Positions 51,133 to 62,600 of a DNA stretch of 64,000 bases are shown here, in pieces. A program made the translations under genes and the position numbers. Position 1 is the first letter of the stretch. Each line of letters starts with the position of its first letter. Source of the stretch: Epichloe hybrida (Eukaryota; Ascomycota; Sordariomycetes; Hypocreales; Clavicipitaceae); contig JAFEKR010000047.1 in NCBI GenBank assembly GCA_019022495.1, positions 186,001 through 250,000 of the forward strand, read 5' to 3'. Under the pieces are notes generated by a model, which was given only the letters and a program-made list of their open reading frames with translations, did no database searches and was not told where the DNA came from.

Positions 51133-51372
51133 GATGGATGAAGTGTGAGATGTATCTTTTATATATACGGACGTACAGATGTCTCTCTCTGCTCTGTAGT
51201 TGGGGGGGTTGAGGGGAGACGATGCGATGCGATTCGATTCGATGGGACACTTGTCCAAGATAGATGAGGAGCGCAATAACTCTGTAGCCTTCCTTCATGG
51301 GCGCCGGCACGTTGGACCACGTTGATGAACCCGTCTAACTTACTAATTAGTAACCCTTGTGTCGATGTCCGA

Positions 51373-51451
51373 TGGGCGGAGGGGGGCGGAGGGGCGGAGG
51401 GGAGGGGCTCTTTGGCGCTCATGCGGTGGGGGTAGTGGGGGTAGTGGGGGC
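51373..51451 (+). repeat. G-rich block with G-quadruplex potential
   Basis: Repeated runs of three to six G separated by 2-5 bases, including GGGGGTAG units at 51427-51450. It lies about 240-320 bp upstream of the divergent eIF4E-like gene's start codon. Confidence 0.6.
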
Positions 51452-52546
51452 GTCCGAGATTCAGAACCAGTTGACGTTTGAGCGCCAAACAACAATGACA
51501 TCGCCCGCCCACCCCTCCTTTTCCCCCCGCCTGAGCTCTCGCCCAATGGGATCCAGTAGCATGGACGGCTGCTCCTGCCTTGTCGGCCGAACGTCCAATG
51601 CTTGGTTGGGTACGATTGGGAAGCTGCCACGGATTTGTCCTTGCTTCAGATGTTTTCATTACATCTTATTGCACCAGCAGCCAAGCCACGCAAGCAGCTT
51701 CTTCCTCACCTCGTCAACCCGAACTTCGGGTTGCGGATGGCGTGTGATCTTCCAAGATACACCTTGAGCTTTCCTGGCGGCAACAACTTGGCGGCGGCGG
51801 TAGAATCTCTCTCGAATCAAAGCTTCCCTCGCGACAACATGCTCTGCAGCAACGACTTTGGAAATCTTCAATTTTGGCTTTCGAGGGCCGTTGTACTTTG
51901 AACCACTTGTGCTTCAAGGCTCCGAGGCGAATCAAACACAATTCATTCATACTTGCCTCTAACCCAGGGAAATCGGACAAGTAATTACACGGTCGCAGAA
52001 GAAGGGGGAATCACGTCGATCTATGCTATGAGTAAAACTCGAACGGATCTGATTTTATCTGCCATCGCGAACTATGACTGTATCCACAAAGTTAATCGCT
52101 AACTTTGCTCTAACCTCGTAGCCCCCCCGTATCTGCAACCTCGAAGCTTGTTCCTATATTTATTACTATAGTCCCTATTATTCGTATGTTGATTATTATA
52201 CTAGCTAGGTATCGCCAGCAATCCTAATGTCTTTCTGGAATCAGATGCATTGGCCACAACCAATGAGCATAAGAAAAATATAAAATCCAACACTTTCAAC
52301 CCCAATGACTACGGAGTAATCCTTGGTTCGACGGACGTGAGCCAAGGCGTATTGAGATACACATGATTCGGTACAGTCCAGTACCTTGTCTTCGAGTATA
52401 TTCTGACATCTTCCAAGTGCTCAAGACAAAAGTCTGCAGATTGGGGAGCCGGGTACCTTCGCTTAGGGACTAAAAACGCCTTCAATTGACTTACACTGAA
52501 CGATCTGCTCACCACGATGATGGCATTGACATGAACTCTGCATGTA

Positions 52547-52776
52547 GCGTTTATTTCAAGTCCAATGAATACATTCAGCACTCGATATCGAACTGCAGAC
52601 TTTGCTAGTTCTCCTAAAATAGACGCCCCGTCCCCATAGTCTTTCTTGTAAGCGACCCTAAGCGCTTATTTTAAGTTTAATAAATACATTTAGCACTTGA
52701 AATTAAACTGCAGACTTTGCTAGTTCTCCTGAAATAGACGCCCCGTCCCCATAGTCTTTCTTGTAAGCGACCCCAA
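52547..52776. repeat. 115-bp direct tandem duplication
   Basis: Copy 1 is 52547-52661, copy 2 is 52662-52776. The last 70 bp of each unit are almost identical (two differences). The first 45 bp differ at many positions, mostly C-to-T or G-to-A in copy 2 (for example TTCAAGTCCAATGAA against TTTAAGTTTAATAAA). Confidence 0.88.
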
Positions 52777-53487
52777 AGGCTGATTGACGTTGTTGATGAA
52801 TTTGCTCGACTGTGTGTTCAACTCAGGCCTGGAGAAAGTCATGATAATATCATGTACTTGTATTTCAGCAAGGAAGGATTCCAATGCCATCTATTCCCAT
52901 CTCTCTACTCCACAACCATCTCCTGGCTTCACAAAAACACACACACACCCCTTTTCAGACATCACATCCGCCTCCATGATAGAGTAAAAGGAAGAAGAAA
53001 ATGATCTAAACCTACCTGCAATCACATGAATTACCATTCACAAGCAGCAGGAAAGCCAAAAAAAAAAAGGGGGGGGGGGGGCTCACCTCAACAAAGTTCA
53101 ACACCACATGCCCGCCACGAAGGCTACGGGGCTCTCAAAGAAAATAAACCTCCATCATCTCAGCAACACACAAAGCCTATTAGCATGCTCACGCATGAAT
53201 AAATCTTATTTTACACCAGGAACAAATACTGCCTTCTTATAAATATAGATTCCCACCACGTAATTTAGCAACCAATTTTCACTCACGTAGACCTCAGCTC
53301 CGAGCAAAACAATCTCGATTTCTCGCATATTCTTGATATATCATCTAGCCTACTCAGTCTGAGCATTCCTCTTACCCGTCGTGACCTGCTACAAACTGTG
53401 AAGAGTCTTCTCACCATATTAATCAACTCGGACCAAAGAGCTTTCACCTAAGGAAAAAAAAAAAAAACCTCCCCCCCAAAAAAAAAC

Positions 53488-54531
53488 ATGTCATTCACCG
53501 AACCAATCTACGAACAAGAACAGTCATTCACTGAACCAATCTACGAACAAGAACATTTATTCACCGAACCAACCTACGGTGAAGAACAGTCATTCACCGA
53601 ACCAACCTACGAACAAGAACACTTCTCCGCCGGCCTCGAGCTCATGCTCGACTACCTCAACGCCGGCAACACCTACGACGAGCTCCTACTCGTCAAGAAC
53701 CGCGCCAACCTCTGGTGCAGAGAATACTTCTCCTCCAGCGTCTTCACCGCCGGCCACCCCGAAGAGCTCCTCCGCATATACCCCAGCATATTTGATCTCG
53801 ACATTCCCTCCTGGCAGCGCCTGAACCCCAAAGAGCCGCAGGCCAAGGGCAAGGACAAGGATGTGGACATGGACATGGACATGAATATCCATCAAGATGA
53901 GAACTCCACGGACGACCAAGACGAGGGGGATGATGTCACGATACCGTTCCCAGAGTACTCTGAGCCAACGCTGCTGGACGACGCCGAGGCATTCAGCGCG
54001 GCAGACATGCTGGAAGCCCAGCTGGCGGACAGGATGGAGGACGACGCGGACGACGACTACGCGGGCTTGCGGGAGCCATTGTGCGTGTGGCATGTGAGCA
54101 GGTCGCCTTTGATATTTCATATTCCCGAGATTATGATCCACCTTGCGCTGGTAGATCCCGACAAGGGAATGGAGAGCTGTGTTTTCGAGAACATGATGCC
54201 GGGTGGGACAAATGATGATTCCACCATTCAAGATTTGCTGCCGCCGCTGCCGCCATCGCCGATCATGGCCAAGGTTGATGGGGATATTTTGTCGGGACGC
54301 TGCTCGGGAGACTCGAGCAAGACGCAGTCTTTTGATGCTATGGAGGCGAGTCCCGCATTGAAAACGAGCGAGGACAACGAGGACGTGGATATAGCCGGTA
54401 AGACACAGCAGTCAAGTGAGATGCAAGGTGTTGTGGGAGAAGAGGGAGCGGCAGAGACCAAGATTGAGTGGGATTCTCACCGTGAGCGTTCACTCATAAG
54501 TTGTTGGCTATATGGCCGATGGCAGCTGTGA
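53488..54531 (+). CDS. Uncharacterised acidic protein with N-terminal 11-residue repeats
   Basis: Single-exon ORF of 347 residues. It opens with four 11-residue repeats (SFTEPIYEQEQ and variants) encoded by a 33-bp DNA repeat at 53491-53622. An ordered-looking helical block follows (GLELMLDYLNAGNTYDELL, then NLWCREYFSSSVF). The middle is acidic with a (DM)n run, and two further structured stretches follow: LREPLCVWHVSRSPLIFHI and IMIHLALVDPDKG. The last 100 residues are low complexity. No known domain is recognised. The repeat copies differ mainly at synonymous or conservative positions, which suggests selection on the protein. The leader is a dense A/C homopolymer tract directly before the ATG. 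Confidence 0.7.
   Translation: MSFTEPIYEQEQSFTEPIYEQEHLFTEPTYGEEQSFTEPTYEQEHFSAGLELMLDYLNAGNTYDELLLVKNRANLWCREYFSSSVFTAGHPEELLRIYPSIFDLDIPSWQRLNPKEPQAKGKDKDVDMDMDMNIHQDENSTDDQDEGDDVTIPFPEYSEPTLLDDAEAFSAADMLEAQLADRMEDDADDDYAGLREPLCVWHVSRSPLIFHIPEIMIHLALVDPDKGMESCVFENMMPGGTNDDSTIQDLLPPLPPSPIMAKVDGDILSGRCSGDSSKTQSFDAMEASPALKTSEDNEDVDIAGKTQQSSEMQGVVGEEGAAETKIEWDSHRERSLISCWLYGRWQL
53491..53622 (+). repeat. 33-bp in-frame tandem repeat, four copies
   Basis: Four head-to-tail 33-bp units coding FTEPxYEQE-type repeats at the start of the acidic protein. Such arrays are prone to copy-number change between strains. Confidence 0.9.
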
Positions 54532-54851
54532 TATGTGATACAGTCGGTCTGTCATGTATTGATACGCCGTGTTATGCAACGCATAGTAGACGAACATGTA
54601 CATAGGTGTGCGAGTATCAGATATGGCGCAGTGGGATAGAAGAAGACGAGTGATACCCCTGGATGGCAAAGATTCTATCCATATTCCCCATGTAGGTACA
54701 ATGTTGCAATAAAATTATAAAAACATGTTGAGTCAGTCCCACAAGACACACTCCCATAACACCAGCGCTTGTTCTCCAATCTTGAATGTCGCTCATCATA
54801 CCTGCCGCATTTGTCTGCTCGCATGCTCGCATGCTTGCTTGTTTCCTTTCG

Positions 54852-56715
54852 TCACACATTTTCCCTCGTTCCAAGAGGCATGCGCACACTTTCCTCATTC
54901 TTGAACCGGCTTAGATCTCCACCGATGAGCTTGCGAAGGCAGCCCATGTCTTGCAGATACCGATGCATCTCCTCCTGCAACTCGTCACCGCCTGCTGTGC
55001 TATCCGAGTCGTACTCATCCTCATAGCAGTAGTCCCCATCTTCTTCGTCGGGTGCATCGTCCATGTTCTCCTTTTCGGCCTCTCCGGCGGGCTGAGCCTT
55101 GACGGCGACGGCCGGGATGGGGTTCTTGAGACTTTCGATTGCCAGCTTGAGGTGCAGCTTCAGGGCCTCATTCTCCGTCTGCAGCTTCTTGATCTTGCTT
55201 TCAGCCACCATGCTTCGTTCTTCCATCATGCGTTGCATGGTGGCCACCCGATTTTGGTACTCTTCCAATCTCTCCTCGGCCTCTTTGGCGTTCTTCTCCT
55301 GTTGTCGGGAATCTGAAACAGACAATTGCAATTTTCGAATCTCTTCGGCCATGGCAGCAATTTGGGCATCCCTCTCTGCTGTCGAAATTTGATCCTGATT
55401 GACAACAGCGCGTGTTCGGATACGCTTGGCTTGGTCGGCGTATCGCAGCGTCGACAGAGTTTCGTCATAGTCTGAGGGGGCAATACACGCGATCATGGCT
55501 GTCTTGCTGTTGCCACCGAGAGAGTCTTTGAGAAGCCAAGTGAGTATGGAGTCTCTGTACGGCACAATATCTTTTCGCTTCCCGGACCGCAAGGCTTTGG
55601 GGTCCGCTAGTGCTGCGATGACGCGGCCAAGGGTGGTGAGCGACTTGTTGATGTTGCTACCCTCGCGAAGTCGAGCTCCGGTGGCTTCGGTGGACTTGGC
55701 TCTCTCGCTGCCTGCCAGATCGACCAATCTGATACGAGAGCTGCGCTCAGTGGTCTCATCCGTCTCCATATCGTGGTGTATCTGCTTCAGCATGATTGTG
55801 AAAACAGCGTGACTTCGACTACTCGTGTCGTTCATCTTGGTGCTAGCGGTGGTTCGTGATCCGTCTCCGTTCTTCATCCACCTCATAATCTCGTCGATAT
55901 TTCGCACTGGGACTTCTGTCAAATCTTTGACGTATGGACCCTCAGTTGGGGACTCGCGAATCTTGAGGTAGTTTGGGGGAGCGTTGGGTACCACTGGCAC
56001 GAGCAAGTCGCGCACATGTTCGTTGTAGACCTCGAAGTAGGACACTCTGACATTGTAAGCAATGTTTGAGTCCTCACTGTGAGCCGCATCGATACGCTCG
56101 AATAGATCTTCACAGGTTCGGGGGATGAGACCAGGTTGCTCGGGTGTTCCCATCATGGTATAACTCTTTCCAGAGCCGGTTTGGCCATACGCAAAGATGC
56201 ACGTGTGATATCCTTCGAAGTTGTGGTCGAGGAACTCCTCTCCCAAGCTATTGTACACCTCTTCCTGGTGTGCATAATGCGCGTCCTTGGTGTCGAGACT
56301 CCAGAAGGAGTTGTCGAACGTGAACTTTTTGTCCTCGATTACTTTGCGAGACTTTGGTATCGGGCTATCAACTGCATCCTGATCAGGTGCTCGCAATGTG
56401 GTGAGTTGCGTCATGGGGTCCATGTGGACTAGGCATCGCGTCTTTTTGTCGATTTCTAATGTTTCCTCGAGTTAGTCACTACAAAACGAAACACAACGTC
56501 CCCTTCTCGCAAGAGAAGGTGAAGGGGGGCGGCATACCTCTTGGCAAGAAAGCCCGAACTCGTACCACAACCTTGACATTTCCTCCTCCGTCCATCCTGG
56601 CAAGTAGAGGCACGCTCCCATCTCGGGACCGCAGAGAGGGTGTTGAGGCGGAAGAACGAACCTGACGGCCTTCAGGTGTTCCAGCAGGTGGCATCAGTCG
56701 CGCATCGAGAGCCAT
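54852..56715 (-). CDS. Kinesin-3 family motor, short form without FHA/PH domains
   Basis: Predicted 593 residues from exons 56538-56715 and 54852-56455 with an 82-bp intron; the join reads FLPREIDKKTRCLVHMD, typical of Unc104/KIF1 motors. The motor domain covers about residues 47-420: P-loop GQTGSGKS (150-157), switch I NDTSSRSH (268-275), switch II DLAGSE (305-310) and NINKSLTTLGRVI. A basic neck (RIRTRAVVNQD) leads into a coiled coil of about 100 residues, an acidic stretch (DAPDEEDGDYCYEDEYD) and a short C-terminal helix. Full Unc104 motors are 1,500-1,700 residues with FHA and PH domains; here a stop follows the acidic tail and no such domains are found downstream. It probably represents the shorter fungal kinesin-3 class, and cargo is unknown. 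Confidence 0.93.
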
Positions 56716-57460
56716 TGTGCGCAGTGTCGCTTGAATCTGTAAAGTGTCGTCTTGGAGTCGCTGGCGGAGAATGCACTACATATTTCGAGCCGTGGACGCC
56801 AAGTACGAATGTATTCTTCGAGCGAGAACCAGACACTGACGGGGCGCGATGTCCTATTTGGGCCGGGACTTGTTTACTGGCGTCATTCTGTTGCCAGGGT
56901 CAACAGCTGTGCCAGGTGTCGGGGCAGCGGCAGGTGGGACCGCCCGACCCAATCACCATTCGAGGTAGACTTGTGCAAGCAATTTATGCATATGTATTTA
57001 CATAGTACATGTGCTGTGCAAGTCCACAGGAGACAAAAAGATAAGAAATAGTCTATCCCAGACCTTGCTGTTCTGTCTACCAATTATCGACGCGTCGCAT
57101 CACTTCGGCACAGCCAATCACTCTTCTGGCCTATTTTGCGCGTCGCATGCTTTCTTTTCCTACATAGTTCATTGCGCTACCCCCTCTGGAATTCTTTTCT
57201 TCCTTTTTTTCCCAAACAATTTTTTTCTCTCAAATACGACTGGCCCCAGCCCCCAGCCCCCAGCCCCAAGCCCCCTGGCCCCAGCCCCCTCCGTGCCTTT
57301 TTTTTCCCTTCTACGGACTACTTTGATTGCACTTGGAAAGAAAAAACCCGCGAGCTATCACCTGAGGTCTCGCACCTCAACCACGCTCCTCAACAAGACA
57401 AAGTCCAATCACTGCCCTTTCCAACAATCACACACAATCCCGATTTTCCAAAAAAAAAAA
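56716..57460. promoter_or_regulatory. Divergent promoter region, kinesin / AT-hook protein
   Basis: Shared upstream region of two divergent genes. It contains a C-rich CCCAGCC repeat (57241-57293) and long pyrimidine tracts typical of highly expressed fungal leaders just before the AT-hook ATG. Confidence 0.5.
57241..57293 (-). repeat. CCCCAGC repeat, G-quadruplex candidate on minus strand
   Basis: Seven or so runs of four to six C separated by AG or AAG, in the likely 5' untranslated region of the AT-hook gene. The opposite strand could form a G-quadruplex. Confidence 0.6.
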
Positions 57461-57967
57461 ATGGCAAAATCGAGAGAATCTCTCAAGGCCGCTACCGATG
57501 CGGAACCGGCAGCAGAGCCTCGCGGACGAGGACGTCCCAAGGGTTCCACCAAGGCGAGTCGCGTCACAAAGCCATATGAACCAACTGGTCGACCGCGCGG
57601 TAGACCCCCCTCGGCCAACCCTAAAGTCAAGGTTTCCAGCGGACGGCCTCGCGGTCGCCCCAAGGGCACTACCAAGAACGTCGCGGAAAAGAAAACACCA
57701 GTCAAGCCCTCCGGCGGCACAGGAAGAGGACGTGGCAGACCTCCCAAGGCATCCACGGCGGGTGGTCGTGCCGCCGCGACGGCAGCCGCTGCCAAGGATG
57801 GGCCAAAGAGGGGAAGAGGTCGGCCAAGAGTAAGCGCTGCCGCTGAGCCTGATGCCGAGATTAAGGAAGTTGGACAGGCGGAAGATGATGCTGAAGACGA
57901 GGACATGGACGTTGACGCCGAGGATGCCGAGGGCGTAGATGAGGACGACAATAGCAACAGTGAGTAG
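57461..57967 (+). CDS. AT-hook (HMGA-like) DNA-binding protein
   Basis: Single-exon ORF of 168 residues. Five AT-hook cores are visible: GRGRPKG, GRPRGRPP, GRPRGRPKG, GRGRGRPPK and KRGRGRPRV, separated by Lys/Ala/Thr/Pro linkers. The C-terminal 45 residues are acidic (DDAEDEDMDVDAEDAEG). This is the layout of HMGA-type architectural proteins, which bind the minor groove of AT-rich DNA and act in chromatin. Nuclear location is implied by the basic hooks. In a genome with AT-rich RIP-mutated blocks such a protein could contact heterochromatin, but that is speculation. The ATG follows an A12 run and a Phe/Pro-rich leader. Confidence 0.88.
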   Translation: MAKSRESLKAATDAEPAAEPRGRGRPKGSTKASRVTKPYEPTGRPRGRPPSANPKVKVSSGRPRGRPKGTTKNVAEKKTPVKPSGGTGRGRGRPPKASTAGGRAAATAAAAKDGPKRGRGRPRVSAAAEPDAEIKEVGQAEDDAEDEDMDVDAEDAEGVDEDDNSNSE

Positions 57968-58457
57968 CCATGCTCAGAATGGTGACTCGAGTCCTTCGTC
58001 TTGCTCAGCGTCGAAAATAAAATAGGAGTCCCCCTCTCGGCGTCAACGGCAGGAGATGCGACTGGCCAGTCGCCATGGCTGTCTAAATTCACGGGGTATT
58101 TTGCCGCCTGATGCGAGCACAAACAAGACTTGCCACTCTTCATCTTCATTTCACCTCTATTGAAGACACGTTCAATGATGTATGTGGAACAGAAAGGACA
58201 CGACGCGGGAGACCCGGTAACAAGACTTGATCGCCACGTCGGGAATGAAAGCTTTATAGTATGGAATTGGGCGAATATCTTTGCTTATGTACAACAATCC
58301 GAATGCTTTTTTTCTCTCCAAAAAAGACCCCCCCAAATGACAAATGACAAATGACAAAATTTCGCCATTGTCTGCCTTGATAACAACTGCGTACTCTACT
58401 TGCGACATATTTCACGTTTCTCGTACATGTCCTCTGCTCAACACAACCATCTGCCCA
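57968..58457. other. Convergent intergenic region
   Basis: Two 3' flanks. It contains a CAAATGA triplication at about 58336-58356 and no gene. Confidence 0.5.
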
Positions 58458-59381
58458 TCACTCCCTCCTCCAGCTCACAAACTCGTCCTCCAAATGCTCC
58501 TTCAACCTCTTGAATCTATCCCCAAACCCCCTCCCACACCGCCAACACTTCAAATCCCTCCTCAAGAACCCCTCCCTCTTGGGATCCAATCTCTCGTCAC
58601 CCTCCTCCAGCGGAAAATCCATCACATCCACTAGAAACCCCGTGTTAAACGAATTGTAATGCTTCCTGTGCCTCAGACTCCCCGAGTGCATATCCCTAGA
58701 CAAGACATGAACATGCAAATGGCTCATGCTCGGCACCGCATGCACGCCACTAATCACTTCTGCCTCCCAATCCCTCCCCCCCGGTAACTCCTGTCCCTCG
58801 CTCCAGTCCATGACCCCGTCCAACACGGCTTGTCTGTCCTTCTCGGACCGACTATGCTGGCCTAGTCGGCGCTGTAGTTCTCTCGCCACGAGGGCTTTTA
58901 GTTTCAGAATCTCCGACTGCACTTTTTGCAGAAACTCGGTGTCCTTGAAGGCTTCGTACGGATGGAGGAGGTTATGTTTGCTGGAGCGGGGGAGGAGGAG
59001 CGCGTGGACGGTGGACTTGGGGTACTTGTCGTGGATGGCGACGAAGTCTTCGTTTTGGTAGATTATGGTGGAGGGGGGGAAGGACGATGGGTCGGCTAGG
59101 TAGGCGCCTAGGCCGAGGCGGTCTTTGAAGGAATTTGCATTGGCATTGGCATTGGCATTGGCATTGGGATGGGGCATGGGCTTGGGCTTGGGCTTTGGAG
59201 CCATGAGGGCCGTGACTTGGTTTTGGGAGGCTTTAGTTGAACTTGTTGTGTGATGCGAGATGCGAGATGTGAGATGCGAGATGCGAGATGGGTGAGGCTT
59301 ACAGGCATTCGGGGGGTTTGACTTTGGCGCAGCGCCTTGTATTTCATCCGCCGTCATGGCTTCGTCGGGGTCGGATTCCAT
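58458..59381 (-). CDS. HNT3: Aprataxin-like histidine-triad DNA repair hydrolase (Hnt3)
   Basis: Predicted 278 residues from exons 59303-59381 and 58458-59215. The 87-bp intron (GTAAGC donor, CCAAG acceptor) is a multiple of three and has no stop, so a 307-residue unspliced reading also exists; splicing is preferred because the intron holds a GAGATGC minisatellite coding an atypical Ser/His-rich stretch. The HIT motif is SHLHVHVLS with catalytic His region at 192-196. A C-terminal zinc finger (CWRCGRGFG ... RLKEHLEDEF) completes the aprataxin layout. The enzyme removes AMP from 5'-adenylated DNA ends left by abortive ligation, in the nucleus. A hexanucleotide repeat codes an (NA)n run at about 44-54. 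Family length and both domains fit well. Confidence 0.92.
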   Translation of the reverse strand: MESDPDEAMTADEIQGAAPKSNPPNACKPHPSRISHLTSRISHHTTSSTKASQNQVTALMAPKPKPKPMPHPNANANANANANSFKDRLGLGAYLADPSSFPPSTIIYQNEDFVAIHDKYPKSTVHALLLPRSSKHNLLHPYEAFKDTEFLQKVQSEILKLKALVARELQRRLGQHSRSEKDRQAVLDGVMDWSEGQELPGGRDWEAEVISGVHAVPSMSHLHVHVLSRDMHSGSLRHRKHYNSFNTGFLVDVMDFPLEEGDERLDPKREGFLRRDLKCWRCGRGFGDRFKRLKEHLEDEFVSWRRE

Positions 59382-59670
59382 GGCGCTTGTTATTGGTTTG
59401 AGAAGGCGACGGGTTGATATGTATGTACGGATGTTGTGTGTGAAGCGAGTTCAAGTCCTTGGTTGGCCCCGCGCCTCACTTTTTTGGATGACTCACCTCA
59501 CCATGATGAAATTTAATGGCACCCATCATCACATGGCGGCCCCAAGTCTTGGAGGGGGGGTTTTTTTTTTTTTCCCCTTCCGTCGTTCATTTACTTTATT
59601 TGACAACGCGTGGGAGACATGCCCGTGCTGACTGCATCTTTCTGTCCACGACCCGGCACGCATCCGTACA

Positions 59671-62600
59671 TCACATATCTAGCCCATTCAATTCTATCAG
59701 TTTGATAACCAGCTTGATGACAACCTCATTTCCCAGATCCAATCCCGGATTCTCCACCTTTTGCGCAATCAAGTCATCCACCATGCCCCTGAGCCTGGCC
59801 ACCAAGACTCCAATGCGAGCCCACCCTCGTAGTCTCAGCCATCCATCTACCAGCAGTCCGCGGCCCAGTGTATCCAATTCGATGGGTCCGGAGAATAACA
59901 GGAGTGTGAAGACGTTGAAAGCTACGCATACGTCAGCTCGAATCCAAAATCACCAGACACGATGTGCTTGTGTGTTTGCAGTCAAAGAGTTAGGACTTAC
60001 GCGTCAGGTCTCGAATGAAGATCTTGCTCGTCGAAATTATGCTGAAATAAGACATGTACGACGCATTACCGGAGAACCCTTGACTATCAAAGACGGTGCT
60101 GCTCGGATGGACAAAGACTCGCCCATTCTCTTGATTGAAATACTTGATAGACTTGGCCTCTGGGTCGAGTTCCATAGCGCCGGACATTGAGCTGGCATAC
60201 TTCTTGTCTGGGTACTGGATTCTCGCTATTTGTGGTGTAAAGGCAGAGGCGATGAGGGCGCGAATCAGCTGTACATTCCGCGACGAGGTGGCGGCGGCTT
60301 CCGAGGCTCTCGGCCGTGACGCAATCCCGATTTCGATCAGAGCTTCGTAGTATTGTGATCGAGTGTTTGAGATGTCCGTCAACGTCTGGTACGATAAAAA
60401 GTTCTCATCGCAGTACGATCGAATTTGTCTCTGAGGTAGGCGGTCTTTCATCATACCGTCCCATTCTCGGAACGCTTCGAGATCTGTGATGAGGTCTCCA
60501 TTGCCACTGGAGAATCGCAATCGGGCCTGGCGGGACTCTTCTCGCTTTTCTTGCGGCGAGATAAAGGGGCTTCTGGTGCTCAGAATGGCCGCAATCGTTA
60601 CGCAGTCATCCAAACAGCCGAAGATGGCGCCAAAGACCATGAGCTTTCCGCAACGAAGGTCTGCAGGCAGCATGGCAAGTTGCTGACCCATGGCAGTGAG
60701 CTCGTCTCCATCCAGAGCCCCCATCCGTCTCAGCAACTTTATAGCTCCTTCAATGGCCTTTGCTTCGGGCGGCGTGGGCGATCGTCCCAGGAAGTTAGCA
60801 ACATCGCGCATACCCATGGCACGAACAGAGAGGCAAAGTTGTTCGAGTGGCACTCTTCTGATTTCTGGCTCGGGACGCTCAGCCATTTGCTGTTCCAGCC
60901 TCTCCGTATATAGCTTGAAGCACCTGCCCTCTTGAACACGTCCAGCACGTCCGCGGCGTTGCTTGCAAGCCGCCCGAGATGCCCACGTCTCTTCCAACTT
61001 TCTCATATTGTTTGATGCGTCAAAACTAGTTTCTTTGACTTTGCCGCTATCGATGACAACAACAATATCGTCGATTGTAATGGACGTTTCTGCGATGTTT
61101 GTGGCTATCACCACCTTGCGCTTCCCATGAGGGGGGCTTGAAAACACTCTCTTCTGTTCCCGTGTCTCCAAAGAAGCATGCAGGGGAAGCACATGCAACG
61201 AGCTCATGGATCGCAAATAATTGCAAGCGTGATTGATTTCGCCTACACCAGGCAGAAATATGAGTATACCTCCTGTCTTTTTTTCGTAGGACAGCTCGTA
61301 GTCAATTGCCTTGACTGCCTCGGCAATGAGGTTGTAGTTGATCCGATGGCCTAGCTTTTGAATAATTTTGCCCATGGAATCATCCGTGATAAATCCCGTA
61401 TCTGGCGTCTCGACGCTGAAGCCTGTCATCCGAATGACATCGTCGAGGTAGTACTCGTCGACAGGGAACGTTCTTCCCTCAATTTCCACGCTTCCAACGC
61501 TCAATCCTTCAGAAGCAAAGTAGCCCCTGAAAGTAGCGGCGTCGAGCGTCGCAGACATCAAAATCAGCTTGAGCATATCTTTCTCCATTCGCATGACCTC
61601 TCGAATCAAGTTGAGTAAGAAGTCGGTGTCAAGACTGCGCTCGTGAACTTCATCGATAATGATGTGGCTGACATCTGCCAGAGAGGCAATGACATCGTCC
61701 ACTCGCCCACCAGAGGTTTGCAGGCGCCTCAACAGCACACCTGTCGTGACAAAGGTGATTCTGGTGTCTTTAGACTGTCGAGATTCTCCGCGAATTGTAT
61801 ATCCCACTTCTTCTCCGACCCTGGAGCATCGTTCTTCTGCCACGCGATCTGCTAAACCGAGCGCGGAAATTCGACGAGGTTGGGTGACAATCATATTGGC
61901 ACAACCCCCCAGTCCCTTGGAGTACAGATCATCCAGAATGAACTGGACCGACTGCGTAGATTTTCCCGAACCAGTTTCGCCGCTGATAATAGTGACGTGA
62001 TTCTCGCGAACTGTATTGACAATTTGGTCGCGCATTTGCCAAGCCGGTAGTTTTTCACGTTTTGCCAGCATGTTCTGCCACGATGACGACTCTTGACTCT
62101 GTAACCATTTCTCCCTATTGATGGGGTCTGGTCTCCATTGAATCGGTCGAGGCTGTCTCAGTCTCCTGCCTCTCCTGTGCTGCTCCTGAGGTCGGCTTTC
62201 AGATACGGCAGATGAAACTGCGGAGATATCCACCAGATTCCCAGGGTTCTCAATGATGTCGTTGATATTCTGTTGGATCCAGTCCGTTACAAGGTAAATT
62301 TTCATCGGCTCATCGCGCAGCGATTCCTCCATGTAAGCCAGCGCTTGTCTCACTACACTCAACTTGATGTAAGAAGGAAGTTTGGCGATGATCGCGATAA
62401 TCAAATGCTTCGGATAACTAGAAGGTTTTCTGACTTGCAAGTATGTCTCAACTTCACCCTTCTGTCCGTTTTGGGCATTCTTAACGGCTTCCAGTCTGAT
62501 CGATATCGAATCGGTAGAGTCTCGACGGAAACCCTCGCCATACATGGCTTCTAGGCTGGAGACCTCATCATTCCACTGCTCTTCTGGCGAACCCATATCA

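Larger units (their letters stand above)
51133..53487. other. Long intergenic region (about 2.35 kb)
   Basis: No gene is seen. The first part is the eIF4E promoter with a G-rich block at 51373-51451. A moderately AT-rich stretch from about 52050 to 52300 looks like old RIP-affected repeat, and a 115-bp direct duplication lies at 52547-52776. The last part is an A- and C-rich leader of the next gene, with homopolymer runs near 53059-53082 and 53455-53487. Confidence 0.5.

Noticed and set aside
57409..58149. 246-residue minus-strand ORF opposite the AT-hook gene
   Set aside because: Mirror of the repetitive Arg/Gly/Pro and acidic codons of the AT-hook protein.
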